DNA of 64,000 nt from Saccharina japonica (GCA_008828725.1 MEHQ01002737.1:124001-188000), one strand, 5' to 3'. Positions 33,672-47,700 are shown, counted from the first letter of the stretch. Translations and numbers: made by a program. The notes: generated by a model from the letters alone, not told the origin.

Positions 33672-36600
33672 CCAACAACTCCGAGCACTCCTCCCTCCAC
33701 TCTCTGCTGCCTCAAATTCTCCAATTCACCTCGTGGCTCCCCGTTAACACCGCGGCCAACTGCTCATCCTTTGTTCGCTCCGCCGCTGCTTCCACCGTGC
33801 CAAGCTGGGCCTTGGCCGCGGCGAGCTTTAGCGCCAGGTCGTTCTCTCGCCGTCTGGCCTCCTTCTGTCCCTCCGCAGAGGTCGCTCGTACCGTGTCAAG
33901 CTGGTCTTGCAAGCCGGCAAAATCCTTCTTGCGCTCCTGTCGGTGAGGTGGTAGGGGGCGAGGGGGGCGTCCTCATTTGTTGCTTGTCTTCGTCTTTCGA
34001 CAATTAGCGACGCGTCCCTTTCGAGACGGAGCACAATTTCTACCACTAATAGAAGCACGAACCTCCAAAATTAGGGCGCTCATTATGTGTTTTTCTTCCA
34101 TAGGATACGTGGTCAAGGGGAGAGGTGAAGCACACGTCCTGTCTAGGTCAGACAGCCTGAGGTCACCCGACCCTAGGAGGCTAGGCTACCGCGTAGAAGC
34201 GATTACATCAAAGATCAGGACAGGACTGCTACAACAGTCATTAGGAAACAAATAGCCTGCTTGCGCTCGCGCTGTGTCCTTTTCAGGCGGCAAGATGAAC
34301 CCCAATAGTATATACATGCTGCACAGAGGTCGCGATCTCGTCTATGTACGCAGTGGAAACTGACCAAGAAAAACAGACCGCACTCATTCCGGTTTAGCCC
34401 CGAGGATAATCTTCCTATTAATATGTATCGCTAGCATCATTTAGTGTCCACGGCCTCCTTCCAGCGCTTGTCTGTCGCTCATTCGCAATCAAGCCGACAT
34501 AGCCTACAGCACATTCGGACTACGTACTACGGTGACTGCGAGTATCACCACGTAGGACGTAGACCCAACAACGTGGGCGCAGATCTTGACGCGGGTACCA
34601 AGTATAGTGGCATCAACTCGTAGCTCCTGGCTTCGAGACTAAACACGATGGTCGGGAGTAAGACGGTCGGGGCCTACCCCCTTCCTCTGCACCTCAGCGG
34701 TCCCAGCCAACTACAACAAGAAACACACCGCCGTAGGTCGAGAGTTTAGGGTTCAGACGTCTTCTTCGGTTCCTACGCCAGTTGCCACCCCGCCGGCTGC
34801 TATCCAAGGTCAGTCTTGCCACATGCCTGGTACTGTATTGGCTACCACTTTTCCCATAAATATAAGGACAGTTTTGATATTAGTATCAACACTAAACGTT
34901 GCTTATATTTACGGAGAGCGAGGTTCTTTTCGACTGAGGAACTACCCAATATTTTGTATTTTTCAGGGCTGTTCATGGGTCGGGTCAAACCTCACGGGTC
35001 GGGTCGGGTCAGATCGGGTCGGGTCGGGTTGAGTAAGGGTGACCCGACCCGAACCGACCCGATCCGTGAGAGTTTGAAATCTCCTGACCCGACCCGACCT
35101 CACCCGACCCGAACCGTTATAGTTTAAAAACCTGATCCGACCCGACTCGACCCGACCCGTGAGATTTTGAAAACCTCCCGACCCAATCCGACATGACCCG
35201 ACCCGTGAGAGTTTGAAACCCTCCTGACCCTCCTGACCCGACATGACCCGACCTGACCGGACCCAATCCGACCGGACCCGAGCCCAGCCGAGCCGAGCCA
35301 AGCCGAGCCGTGCCACGGGTGGCATCATGATGGATTGTCCGAGCACTCACCATACACATATCTCGGTTTTCCACGTATATTGTCCCGCTCTTGTCATCGC
35401 GCCCGTACACCTGTCCCCACCACGGAAATATAATTTAAAAAAAAAAAAACAGAACAGAACAGAACAGAACAGAACAGAACGGGCATGGGTCATGGGTCGA
35501 ATATTTGAATATTTGACACACGTCACGATCTCGTTTAAGGCTTTTAACCAATGGCCCACAAAAACATATCCTTCGCCTGCGCCGTACAGATCTCTCATTA
35601 CGAACTCCGCCTTTGGTATGGGGTATTCATACCATGTACCGTTCGTTGCCTACGTAGCCAGGTTTGCCAGCTATATTTCCACCAGTCAACTGTACAACCC
35701 GCCTTGGTCGGGTAAATCTCTACGAACTCCGCGCCTGCGAAGGCAGGGTTAACAGCTATGTATATCCAACAGTCAACTGTGAAACACCTCAACTTGGCCG
35801 GACAAATCCCTACGAACTCCACAGGCAGGTTTAACAGCTGTATATCCGACAGTCAACTGTTATAAAACCCCACCTTGGCCGGACAAATCTCTACGAACTC
35901 CGAAGGCAGGGTTAACAGCTACATATCCAACAGCCAACTACTATAAAACTCATCTTGGTGGACAAATCTCTACGAACTCCGGACCTGCGAAGGCAAGGTC
36001 AACAGCTACCTGGTATATGTATATATCCAACAGTCGACTGTTATAAAACCTTACCTTGGCCGGACAAATCTCTACGAACTCCGCCTTCTGGTCCGGGGTG
36101 AGGAGCGCCTCCCGCTCCTCGTTGATCTCGATGACCGGCTCGAACTTGTACGTGGCCACCGCCACGGGGGACCACTTGGCATGCTCTTTAGCAATACCCT
36201 TTTTTGCCACCGCCGTCAACTGCATGCGCTGCCCTGAATGATTTGTTTGTTGATGGCGGAACAAAAAACAAACAAACAAAGGCGGTGAGTCAGGGGTGCA
36301 CGAAAGCAAAACAAATCCCATTTGGCTAACTGCGTTTGGTTTGTCAGTTTAACGCGGGATACGGGAGGTAAAGCAACCAAAACGCGTAGGGTCCAAATAA
36401 ACGGGCATACGAGAAGAAGGATGTACCTTGCGTAGAACAATCAGTCAACGGGCGATCACACTTTAGCAGGCATCTGGCAACCAACGGACACCAATCGGCT
36501 AGTGGAAACATCACGCAGCGGCAATGCCGCTATGTCCAAGCGGGCTGCGAGTGAACAGGCCACGGAATACAGCAAATCAGGCGACGCACATAATCAAACA

Positions 36601-39600
36601 ACGGGCACCAGAATCAACCCAACCCAAGCCCCCCCCTCCCCCCCCGGCACCGCCTCCCGCATCACTGCCATCGCCGTCTCTGCCCTCCCCGTCTAGCCCG
36701 AAATTTCCGACGATTCGACCGTCCGGCAAGCGGATGGAACCGTCCGGCAGCTGCGACGCCCCCTCGAGTCCCATCTGCATCAGCACCGCCATGACACGGG
36801 CGTTGGGGTCACCGCCGGCGCCTCCGAGCCCCCCACCGGCGCCGCCGCCGTGTTCGAGTCTCAACCTGCTCGTTCGGCGGTATGATATCGTACGCAAACC
36901 ATGAAAAAAAAACTTCGTGAGCATAAAAATTGGGCGATTGAGGGAATCCAGCGTGTGGGGCGGGGGGGGGGGGGGGGCATACTATTCGTTGGCGATTCCG
37001 CGCGCGGGCAGTGCAGGTGCGCCTGAGTCGTAGATGCATAGACGGTCCGCGTCCGATGCGTCCCTATAATGCCGGAGACGGAGGGGGGGGGGTACGAGTA
37101 AGCGAACGCCGTTGTGCAGATAGAAACGGCTGGGAGAAGGGGAAAAGCACAAATACCAGGTACTTTCGTAGGCGAAAAGTCGTTGACCACATATACAAGT
37201 TCCGGTGTTGATTTCGTGTTTGAATAAAGAGGACGGAGAAGGAAGGCAGGGGGGCGAGACAGGAAGAGGAGGGGGGGGCGGCGGGGGGGGGACATGATAC
37301 ACGTAGATTGTATACATACGTACAGTAGCTTGACTATTATCGTGGGCATACGTGGTAATGGCAAACGTATGCTGGGATTACCTCTACCGCGAACAAAACT
37401 GCCGCAGTTTTCGCATCCACTGCCTTGCTGCAGTGCCTCCTCTTCACAGCATGCACACGCGAGAACGTAGTAGAACATCCGCTGATTCATATATTACGAC
37501 GTGCAAAAAGCGGGTCCCGACAACCACACCCCGTCTTGCCTGAGCGCCTGTATCTCGTCTTGCATCTTCTTAAGCTTGCGCTGGTCGCCCACCGCTCCGT
37601 CGCCCAGCTTGTTTACTCTCGGGTGGTTGTGCACGCTTCGGCAGCGGTTCGCGAACTGGAGCGTGCTGAGACACTCATCAGAAAACCTAAGATTGCAACA
37701 TAGCAACATCAACCATGGCTTAAGGCATACGAGCGCGTACAGTAGATGATGCTATGCGTATCATACGAGTATCCATGGGCGAAGAGAAGGACCGCGAGAA
37801 CACCAGAGAAAGACACCGGATACACCCGCCTATCATAGTGTTTGAGCGGGCGCAGGCGGGGCGCGGGAGGGACGAGAGGATGCTACGTACTTGTCGTACG
37901 AGTGTCCGTGAGCGACGATCTCTAGGGCTAGAAGAAAAGGAATACAAGCGGATGGAGTTCTGGTTTTACGGAACCCTTTTTCCCCGGCCTTCTCGGAAAC
38001 AGAGCTCAAATGCACAAGGGACCGAGTGGTTTGGAGAGGCCTGAAAAATGCAAGCAGGGTCTCGTGCCAGCTCCTCATCCGCCTCCCTTGAGGCATCAAT
38101 ATATGTACATGAGTTATGCGTGCTTTGGGCTGGAAATCAGCCCGCACAATTCGCGAATTTCGTGCCTGGGGGAAGGGGGTGTATACACTCATGTCATGCA
38201 TGGCCGTAGTCGTATGACCATAGACCCTCGCAGGCTCCCGAGTATTGTGACAAAGGTATACCCATACCCCGGGTATTCTGCAGCAGTCTTACATAAGTTG
38301 CAGAGATTCCGGGTACGGGTATGAATGTCGTACATAACTCACAGAAGTTCTGGGTACGGGACGGAGCACGTCGGGTTTTTACCGACCAGGCAGGCATTTC
38401 TTGCATCAAGCGTGAAGGGCCGTGAGGTGTTAACCGAGTCGCATGCATGGAAGGGTGAGCTGCATCCTGCTACGAAGCGCTTGTGAGGCGGACTTTCTTG
38501 CAAATAGACGATATCTTCGAATTGATTTATTGATTTTCTGGTGTGGCCACTCCCAGAGACAGCAACGGGCATACTATGTAGCTGCCCCGTGGGTTGCCTT
38601 GCCATGTACCTGGTACACACTGTGTGATACGATACTCCCCCTTGTGAGGAATTAAGGTTCTCCACCTCGCGCAAATGATCTAGCCCGACCATCAGCCATG
38701 GTGACCGCTTGGGGAGGGGGAGGGGGTTAAAGACTTCGAGAAGGGCGTTATGATTGCCGCATGGCTAATTGATGCGTATGTTGACGCTTCCCCCCCTGTA
38801 CACATTACCACCGCACGATCTGCAACTTCGATCCAATCACTGGGGGGGTGCTATCTCCAAATGTGGCAAACCCAGCGAGTACGACATGTTACGCAAAACA
38901 ATGTCATCTCGATTTTGACAGGTTTTCCTACGCATCTCCGAGGCGGGAGTAGTCCTACCCTACCCTACCTTACCCTACCCTACCCTACCCTACCCTACCC
39001 TACCCTACCCTACCCTACCCTACCCTACCCTACCCTACCCTACCCTACCCTACCCTACCCTACCCTACCCTACCCTATCCTATCCATCGTCTACGCACCT
39101 GGCGATGGGGTGCACTGTCGCCAGTACGACAGTGAAGCTGTTACCCCCAAGGGAGTTCTGGAGTAGTCGCGTTAACTTCGAGTCCCGGTAGGGAATGTGG
39201 GTCAATCCTGAGCTGGGATCCAGCGCCATGACCACCTGAGGCAATGGTTGTGTTTGTGTTTGTGTGTCCCGCCTGAGATTGTTTTTTTTCGCGGTGTTCG
39301 TTTTGTTTTGTTCATGATCATGCATTCGCGTTTTTCGGAAATCGCTGTTTTCCGTTTTTCCGGTACCGATCGTGTGGTCGTCTGGTGTCCTTCCTCGGCC
39401 GGTGCAGCAGGCGGTAGCTTGACGGGTATGGATTGTGGGTGTAACGCGCGCGAGAAAACGCAAGGCACGTTTCTGTGCTGTACTGCAGTGCACGTATTTC
39501 AGCATCGAGGACCTACCGGCTTTATACATAACAATCCGGTGCGATACATGCAGCTCTTCAAGCGCAATTAGTTTACACCCTATAGTAGCGATGGACTGCT

Positions 39601-41710
39601 TCAATGCATTCACTTTGGAATTTCTTGAAGGTTAAAGGCCCTTGCGCAAGCATCAGCACGAGCCATGGACAGGAAGTGTGAAAACCCGACTCCCAATCAT
39701 GGTTTCCTACGTTCCGGGGTGGCATTCCGCAGGTACTATGCTGCTTCCAAGACTTTTTGCTCACTATATAGACTCATTCTTGTAGTCTCCGTTTCAGCGG
39801 CAGCGTTTTTGTGCGGTCGCGATCGGGAGGATGCAAGACGGCGTGATGCCTCAGACTGAGCTTTCACCTTGCCAAGTGCCGTGAGAGACGAGTTGATGTG
39901 CAGAGCCTCTGTCTTCCGCTGCCCTTCCGAGGCGCTCTTCTTAAGCCGCTCGCTCCCGGCGAGGTCCACGAGGTTGAGCATCCCTGACAAAATGTTTCGT
40001 TCGTTTTGGTCGTTCCAGTAAATTACGGTTACATGTTGTGGAGGGTGCACACTCCTTCGCAAGTGTTATCATGACTATTTGGCTTGGGTGAAATTATCAA
40101 GGGCTCCACTGACTCTCGTTATGTCCTTTAATACAACGCATACAAAGAAAACGAATGTTGTAGAGGCGAAAGAACGGAGATTATGTCAACTTCGGGAGGG
40201 GGGGAGGGGGGGGAGAGGAGGGTCACCAAAATACAACAGCGTGTTAAATTCGGGAGGGGGGGGGGGGTGTACTCATATCGTGCACGGCCGTAGTCGTATG
40301 ACCATAGACCCTCGCATCCCTACAATGCCGGGACGGAGCACGTTGGGTTTTCACCAACCAGGCAGACATTGCTTGCACCAAGCGCGAAGCGCCGTGAGGT
40401 ATTGGGCGAGTCGCATGGAGGGTGAGCTGCATCCTGCTAAGAACCGCCTGTGAGACGGACTTGCATATGGACGACAGCCTCCAATGAATTGATTTAATTT
40501 CTGGTGTGGCCACTTCCAGAGACAGCAATGATTATCACTACGTATCTGCCTCGTGGATGCCTCACCATATACACACTACGTGATACGATCATTCCCCTTG
40601 TGCGGAGATGAGGTTATGAACCCCGCACAAATGATCTAACAAGACCGCCAGCATGGGTGACCGCCAAAAAAAACAACGGTACCCCAGTTGTCGAGCTCAC
40701 GCAGTGAGAGGCGTGTTTTACAGCGTCGTTGCCAACCGACGCCAACCCAACCTATAAATATATACAATATTTATAGGGGGGTCGCCAAAATACAGCGGTG
40801 GTTGTCGTGTCAACGAAACGGTCGTCGGTAATGCCCCATCACCAGCGGTCGCTCAACTCGGGGTACAAGCTGCGAGCGCCGTCGATCTTCGAACGTAACT
40901 CAAGTTGGCGTCCTGTTCAGACCGCGGGGTCGTTATTTAACGTGTATCGCGTACAAGTGCCACAAGGGTACGTACGCTCGAACCGCAGCTAGTCCAAGCA
41001 GCTTCGAACACGCCTAAAGTGGGTCAGAAAATCGCTTGTACACCGCATTCAACTACCACTCACTACCGCTTGTCTCTGAGCAGACATGTTCGCCCCCGGA
41101 CGCACGAGGCCAGAGCTCGTCCGCTGTCAGGGCGGTTATAACAGTTGCTTCAAGCGCGAGGATGATTTGCGGCTGACAGAGGCGCCTACAGCAGTACCAC
41201 AAGGGCCTCCTGGTTGTATGTACATCATGTCGATTCCAACGGGTAGCGACAACCGGACTCAGATGGAAGAGCAGGGAGGCGGTGTGTACTCATTGTCATG
41301 CACGGCCGTAGTCGTATGACCATAGACCCTCGGATCCCTACAACTCCGGGACGGAGCACATCGGGTTTTCACCTACCAGGCAGGCGTTGCTTGCGCCACG
41401 TGCGAAGACGGGGGGGGGGGGGGGGTGTACTCAATTCGTGCACGGCCGTAGTCAGTATGACCATAGACCCTCGCATCCCTACAATGCCGGGACGGAGCCG
41501 TTGGGTTTTCACCAACCAGGCAGACATTGCTTGGGGGGGGAGGGTTGGGTCTGACCCAAAAAAGAGGTAGGAAGGACTGACCTGTCATGGCCTGGTCCGT
41601 GAACGGATCCCTCTGCACGACCGTCACCGTAAACACCGTGTGGCTTCTGCTGGAAACCTTTCGAATCCGAAACCGAAATAGGCAAAAAAACGCATGACAA
41701 TCGCGATGAA

Positions 41711-41742
<32 letters not shown>

Positions 41743-44700
41743 CGGAGACACGGCCAGTCATGGGGGGAAGGGGTGTTATTAAAAAACAAAAAAAGATCGA
41801 ACTGATTTGATGAATGTATCTGTGGGGTAAAAGTTGTGAAGTTGTGATTTGTTTTTTGGGGGGGCGAACGTTAACGTTTATTCGCCACCACCGAGCGGCA
41901 GCATCGCATACCTTTGTAACGCGTTGCGGATTACCCTATCTAGAGCTTATCGCTGTCTTCTGGCCGTGGGGGCTTGATTTTACAGTATTACAGGGGACCA
42001 TAGTAAATACTAGTAATACTAGTAATACTAGTAAATAGAACCTATGGTGCAAACAAAAACCTATATATTTCCCTATTTTTACTATCATTGTTTGGTCCTA
42101 TTTACTATGGTCCTCCGTAATAGTTGACCGTGAGGGTGCTGAGCGATTTTTCCGCCTCGGCAGAATTTTCCCAGAAAAATAATCCGGTTTCGATCTCTTT
42201 TGAACAAGAGATCCTCCGTGATCCGGTGTTTTCGTCACCTCCCCACCACGACCTAATTCAGCCTGAATCAACCACGGTACCTTGACGAATAGACCCAACA
42301 ACGGCGATGAAACCCCAAGCCTGGGGAATTCTAAAAAACAGCACATGGCCAAATATTCGAGACCAATTTTCTGAGTGTTCACCATGTCTGTTTTAGTGGC
42401 ATCGTGTCTTAAAAATAAAAATAAAAATCATCGTCGAGCTTTTCTTCGGGCAAAGGTGTTTTCCTTTCATACCTTCCTTTCATATTTTCCTTTCGTCTCG
42501 GGGTGGCCACCACCGACGTACCTGGTTCATCTGGGTCTCGTGGGTCGCCCTAACCTTCAGCCCGAGGCTGATGATCTCCAGCACCTCCTGCAGGGTTGTC
42601 ACTGGGATCAGAGAAAGGTCCTGTGACATAGTTGTAGAAGTGACAACAACAGGTCGTGGGGCTGTTATTGGACGTGACCACAGGGATACCTCGGATGCTT
42701 CGTGGTCTTTCGGGGAGGGAATATTTATGAGTGATCAACGTTGAAGAGCATGCTGCATATGTGCTGGAGGATGGAAACCATGGAGGGCACCACGTCAGTT
42801 CTACCCTTCCATCGGCCAATGTCTGCGAATTATTTGCGATAACAGGGACCGAAACGTCTACGCGCGATTCTCATCACGTGTGAGTTTTTTGTTGTACGAG
42901 GTTTCAGCGTGTCTCCTCATCGAAGGTCCCAGAATTAACGCATCGACGATCAACGGGCACGATATATACTTATATGGCAAAGCTACCCTCCCGCCCCTGA
43001 CCCCCCCCCCCGCATCCATAAAGTATACCGCCACCCTAGCATGGCAGAAACCTAACCGACGTCTCACCTTAACGAAAACGTTCCCTTGCACATCTTCGTG
43101 TATCTTGAGGTCCATGGACAGGTATGAGTCCCACACGCCACCGTTTGCGCCGGTGCTGGAGTGGTTGCCGGCGCCCCACGTCCCGGCCTTGTTGCGCGGC
43201 AAGAAACTCTCCGCTCGCGACTGTTACGGTGTAGCGTGGACGGTGCACGGCGGGGTGGAAAGGGTGTGGGGGAGAGGGGGAAAGGCTATGGCGTTTGTGC
43301 CGTAGACGCCTTGGCCCAAAAACAAAATAATATAGGTTGCCAAAGAGGTTAGCCAAGGGTTGATAGGATTGTGGCTGACAAGGATTGCGCTTAGCAGAGG
43401 TTGATCTGGAAGTTTAGTGCCAATTTGTCGGCTAGCGAATACGTTTCTGTCCTGTTAATTGCAGGCACGGGGTTCGGGGTAGACTTAGTGATGGATTGTC
43501 CAGCCAGAACAAAAATTCGCCGCGTGGAGTTCCATGCTTGGTTTAAGGCGTGGACCATGCGCACCGTTGATAAAATCTCACGACCGATTTTTCAATATAC
43601 TGAAGTAAGTCTCAGATATCCAGATATACCCCCGTGCGTTCAGGGCGTGTTTAGCCGGCGCTGTTGTCATCTATATTCTGTTTTATCGGTGGTTGTATTA
43701 GTGTCAGCATCCGCTTTGTTCACACCACACCAAGGGGATAACATGCCATTTTGTTTCCGTGCAAAGCGCTCGCTTACCCCTTCTGGATGCGAAACATAGT
43801 TCTCCTTCCCTACTCTAGGCGCCGGTCAACCATTTACTGCCGGAAAAAAACTACGTACAGTAACACACACCAACACAGCCGCCAGGCGAATTCACCCTAC
43901 TTGGTATCGGTGCAGCAACTACCCCCAGCACTAAATCTACCGGGGCAAGGGTTGGAATGAGAACAAACGTACACGACGCTATCTGCAATCGAAGAAACGA
44001 CATGATATACAACATCCCAACGAAATTCGAAACCCTCACTTCCTCTAAACGCCCAAAGACAGTATATAGAGGCGTGAGTTCTGCTACAGAGTCGTGTTTT
44101 TTCTCCGTAGAGTCAGAATCCTCACCAGTTTCATTTTTTGGTAGACGTCGCTTGTAGTCTTCAGGCCGTGGACGGCCCGCTCCCCCTGGGACATGTACGC
44201 CTCCCCTAGATCTCTGACCCGGTCGCAATAAATTTCCAGGAAAGATACTACCACCGCTACCTCTTTGTCCTGCAATGGGTGCGTGATACACAAACACCGG
44301 GAAAAAGGAAGACGTAGTCGAACAGCGAGACGGCGGAGAATAAGCGAAAAGCAAATGTGTTGCGAGCTTAAGCTTGCAGCGTGCTTTTCGCGTTGCTGTT
44401 TTTTTTCTTTTTTTTTTCTATTTGCCCGCAGATTGGTAAAACAATACCTATCTGGACGAAACTATAAGGAAAGGTTAGGCATTGATATGAAAACTAAACT
44501 GTCCTTAAAGTTTCGTCCAGGGTAGTAAACTCGCCACTTTTTCACGTATAAAACATGTGTTGCGTGTCAATTTGACTGTGTTGCTGTATTAGTAGTACAT
44601 TGTAGTACCCAGCAGTGCTGCAGGACTGTTGACGACTGGTCACACGATGACCTGTCGTACAAAGCGTGAATCGCGATCACAGCGATAGTGGTGTGAGCCC

Positions 44701-47700
44701 TGCCAGTATCTCGCCTGGCGGAAGTGAACCGTCGTACCTTAGACCTCCTCTCCAGCTGGGTGAACACTTCTTCCATGCACCGAGGGATCATCCCGCGAGA
44801 ATTCCCAGCCCCCTCGCCGAACATGCTGTAAGTCTTCCCTTCAGGTTTTTCGATTGGGCCATTTTCGGGTGAATATCGCGCAAGGGAAACAAACGTTCAG
44901 TGGCCGTAAAAACAAATAAAAAGGGGGTCACCATAGCTTGGCGACACGAAACGTATCCACGTCCAGAAAAGTAACACCCTTTTGCTGCCACCACGACGCC
45001 ACCGCCCGCTGGCCTACTCCACCTCGTCACACAGCACTTGGTGCTACCAGTTTTTGAGGCTTTCGAGGGGGGAAATTATGTCAAAAACAAATGACAACTT
45101 TATATCACTGCATCGGCTATGCCATCCATGTGTCAACGAAGTAGCCCAGGCCACCGGGTTGAGGCAATAACGATAGTTGTCTGAAATATTTTCCCAATAA
45201 CTTGAACGACGTGCGCGCGCAGCGAGACACGATCAATACTCACACCGCTGATGCGTGCGTACGATAGAGGTATACAGCACTTTGTTTTCAAAAATAAATT
45301 GTGACTGACGGGGGGGGGGGGGGGGGCTGAATTGAGAAACTACCCACTAAGGCATGCCATATTTATTGGAACCCCATTCCATGCTGTATGCCTTATTGTT
45401 GTAACCTCATTTAATGTTGTACACTATCAATGATATTCGTTGTATACTTTATCCTAGATCATGGGATTGTTCGTCTTGATTTTAAGTTTCGTCAGTTTTT
45501 AGGGCGAGGTACAGAGCTCCTATATTATAATCAAGAGAGGGACCCCCGAAAAATATGCAGCCATCCCTGTAAGGCGAATAGACGCATGCTACGATAGAGG
45601 TGCACCATGTTTTTTCCGAGCTCCTCACTTGAGGAGCGTCATACCTCACCGAAAACAATGATTTTGGAGGAAACGAAAAGTGCTGCCGGATGCGAAATGT
45701 CATGACCGAAGTATAGTCTGAAACATTATTCGTCACAAAAAATGGAAGTCCGACGAATTTGGGTTAAGGAGCCCGATCGTTCAGAAAACGATTCAGCCAA
45801 AAAGTGCTACCTCTACCGTAGCACGCGTCAACGGCACGCGTCTACTGTATGCTTGCATACGCTGCTAGGTGGTCGGTAAGACCGCCCGCACTGATCATGT
45901 GTCCGCTCGCTGTTCCTGGGTTAGGGGTTAAGGTTAGGGCTGATGAGGAAAACTCTGACAGTCCTACGCGCTCACCAGAGCCGGTTTGCCCGTACGCAAA
46001 GCAGCACCCGTTGAAACCGTTCATGATGTTTTCCACCTGGGGTTTCGCGACGGCCTGTCTCGGACGGGCGGACGAACCGACGGACGAACCGACGGACGTG
46101 TGTAAGCAGTCAAGGGACGCAAAAACCGCGCGTAAAAGTGGTGCGTGTCTTTTTAACATACGGGGGGTCGCCTGTGCAGCGAGGCAACGTTGCCCACGCT
46201 ACGACACAACCGGCGTAGTTTTGGAAGGTAGTTTTTTTTAGAGGGTGTGGTAACATCTGCAAATGGTCTCATAGGTCTGCATCGTGCTGCGAGCGTATAA
46301 TAAGAGTTCAGTCTGCCGGTCTGAAAATCAAAACAAGCTGAGCGCAACTGCCGACCATGAACGAAGTGTTAAGCTCCTTTCCGACGGTTTGCCGTGACTA
46401 ACCCCCTCTTGTTTAGGAAAACACACATTAGTGTTGATCTCAGACAACATATCGTGGATGTTCCAGTCCGATACTAATCGAACATCCACTAAAATCGCAG
46501 TATCATAAATAGGCTCTTTTCTCTGAATCCATAAATTTCCCATTTTTCCTTCTGAAAGCGCCCTCCTTACGCCTCCCTCCCCTTGGCAAACCCATCTTAG
46601 CTATAACAGCCCTCCGCCGCAGATCAAGTTTGATCACAATAATGGCCGATTGTTAAGCACCTGGAAAACTTCTTCCTGTGAGCACTCCGTCCAGAACACG
46701 CGGTCAAACGAGAAATAGATCTCCCCGTGGTGCTTGGAAGACCGTTGGGCGGCGGGATCCTTGATGCAGATCTTCTTCGGGTTGTCGGGGAAGTTGCTGA
46801 TGAACGCGCTGCTCGTAGCGTGCGGTGCCGAGGATAGACCGCCCGAGGCACCCTTCGGTGACAGCCCTGGTTCAGCGTGGAGGGGGTGATGCGAGAGGTA
46901 GCGAGTGGTGGAAGCAAGCAGTATGTATATCCGTCGCAGCTTTAGCTCAAGGCTTGCAAGCGCTACAATAGTACTCGAGCATGATATTGATAGCACAAGA
47001 AAGTGTTATGTGCCCTTAATTAGCCACAAAAGCTGAAGTTGTGTTGGTACTGCGAAAACAATCCGTCCCTGCTTCCAACTATAGAATTTTGTGGACGCAA
47101 GCAGGTACGTACGTGTAACACACGAGTCCCCGAAGCACCGTAGCTTGACGGTAACTAATATGCATGTCGCCGACAGGATGATACTACGACGTAAGTACTT
47201 TTTATCCAGTACGAGCAAAACACGAAAACTCCAAAATATTTCGTGCGAAGGTATCGGTGCCGAACACTCGAACGTACACCATGCTGACTGCCCTATTAAT
47301 AGCAAGACACCCATTCCGGCCGTCATTCTCCTTGGCCAGTAACTCATCAGTTTATACTGCAGAAATGACCCAACTCTATTTTCAAGTAGTCTGTCTCCAT
47401 ATCGAGAGGGCCGTTCGGAAGGAGTGAACAGGTACTCCCACCAACCCTCAGTCCCCTCCCCGCTCTGACAAACGCACTTGCCAGGGCGGCTTGCGGACAA
47501 CGGGTGCCGTTCTAAATGAGTACTCTGAGTCCCTTCGCCCTCCATTCTTATAAACGCACCTGCTAGAGTGGCTTGCAGAGGGTTCTGGAACTTGTCTTCC
47601 TCGACGGAGGCGTCGTCGTCTTCCAGCGTCCAGCTCGGGTCGGGCGGCCGCGCTCTGACGTAGACACATACCGACGAATTCTCGGTATTGACGCTCGTGT

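Noticed and set aside
33469-33747. Poly-Gln protein on the plus strand
   Set aside because: It is a CAA microsatellite frame inside a kinesin intron, with no family similarity.
36055-36233. A complete RPB3 gene
   Set aside because: No zinc-ribbon, N-terminal or C-terminal RPB3 exons were found on this strand within reach.
40590-40655. Helitron terminus
   Set aside because: The hairpin and CTAA/CTAG fit, but homology between copies continues past it and the flanking base is not T.
45900-45950. Telomere remnant (TTAGGGG-like words), also near 49440
   Set aside because: Only two or three degenerate units, too short to separate from chance.
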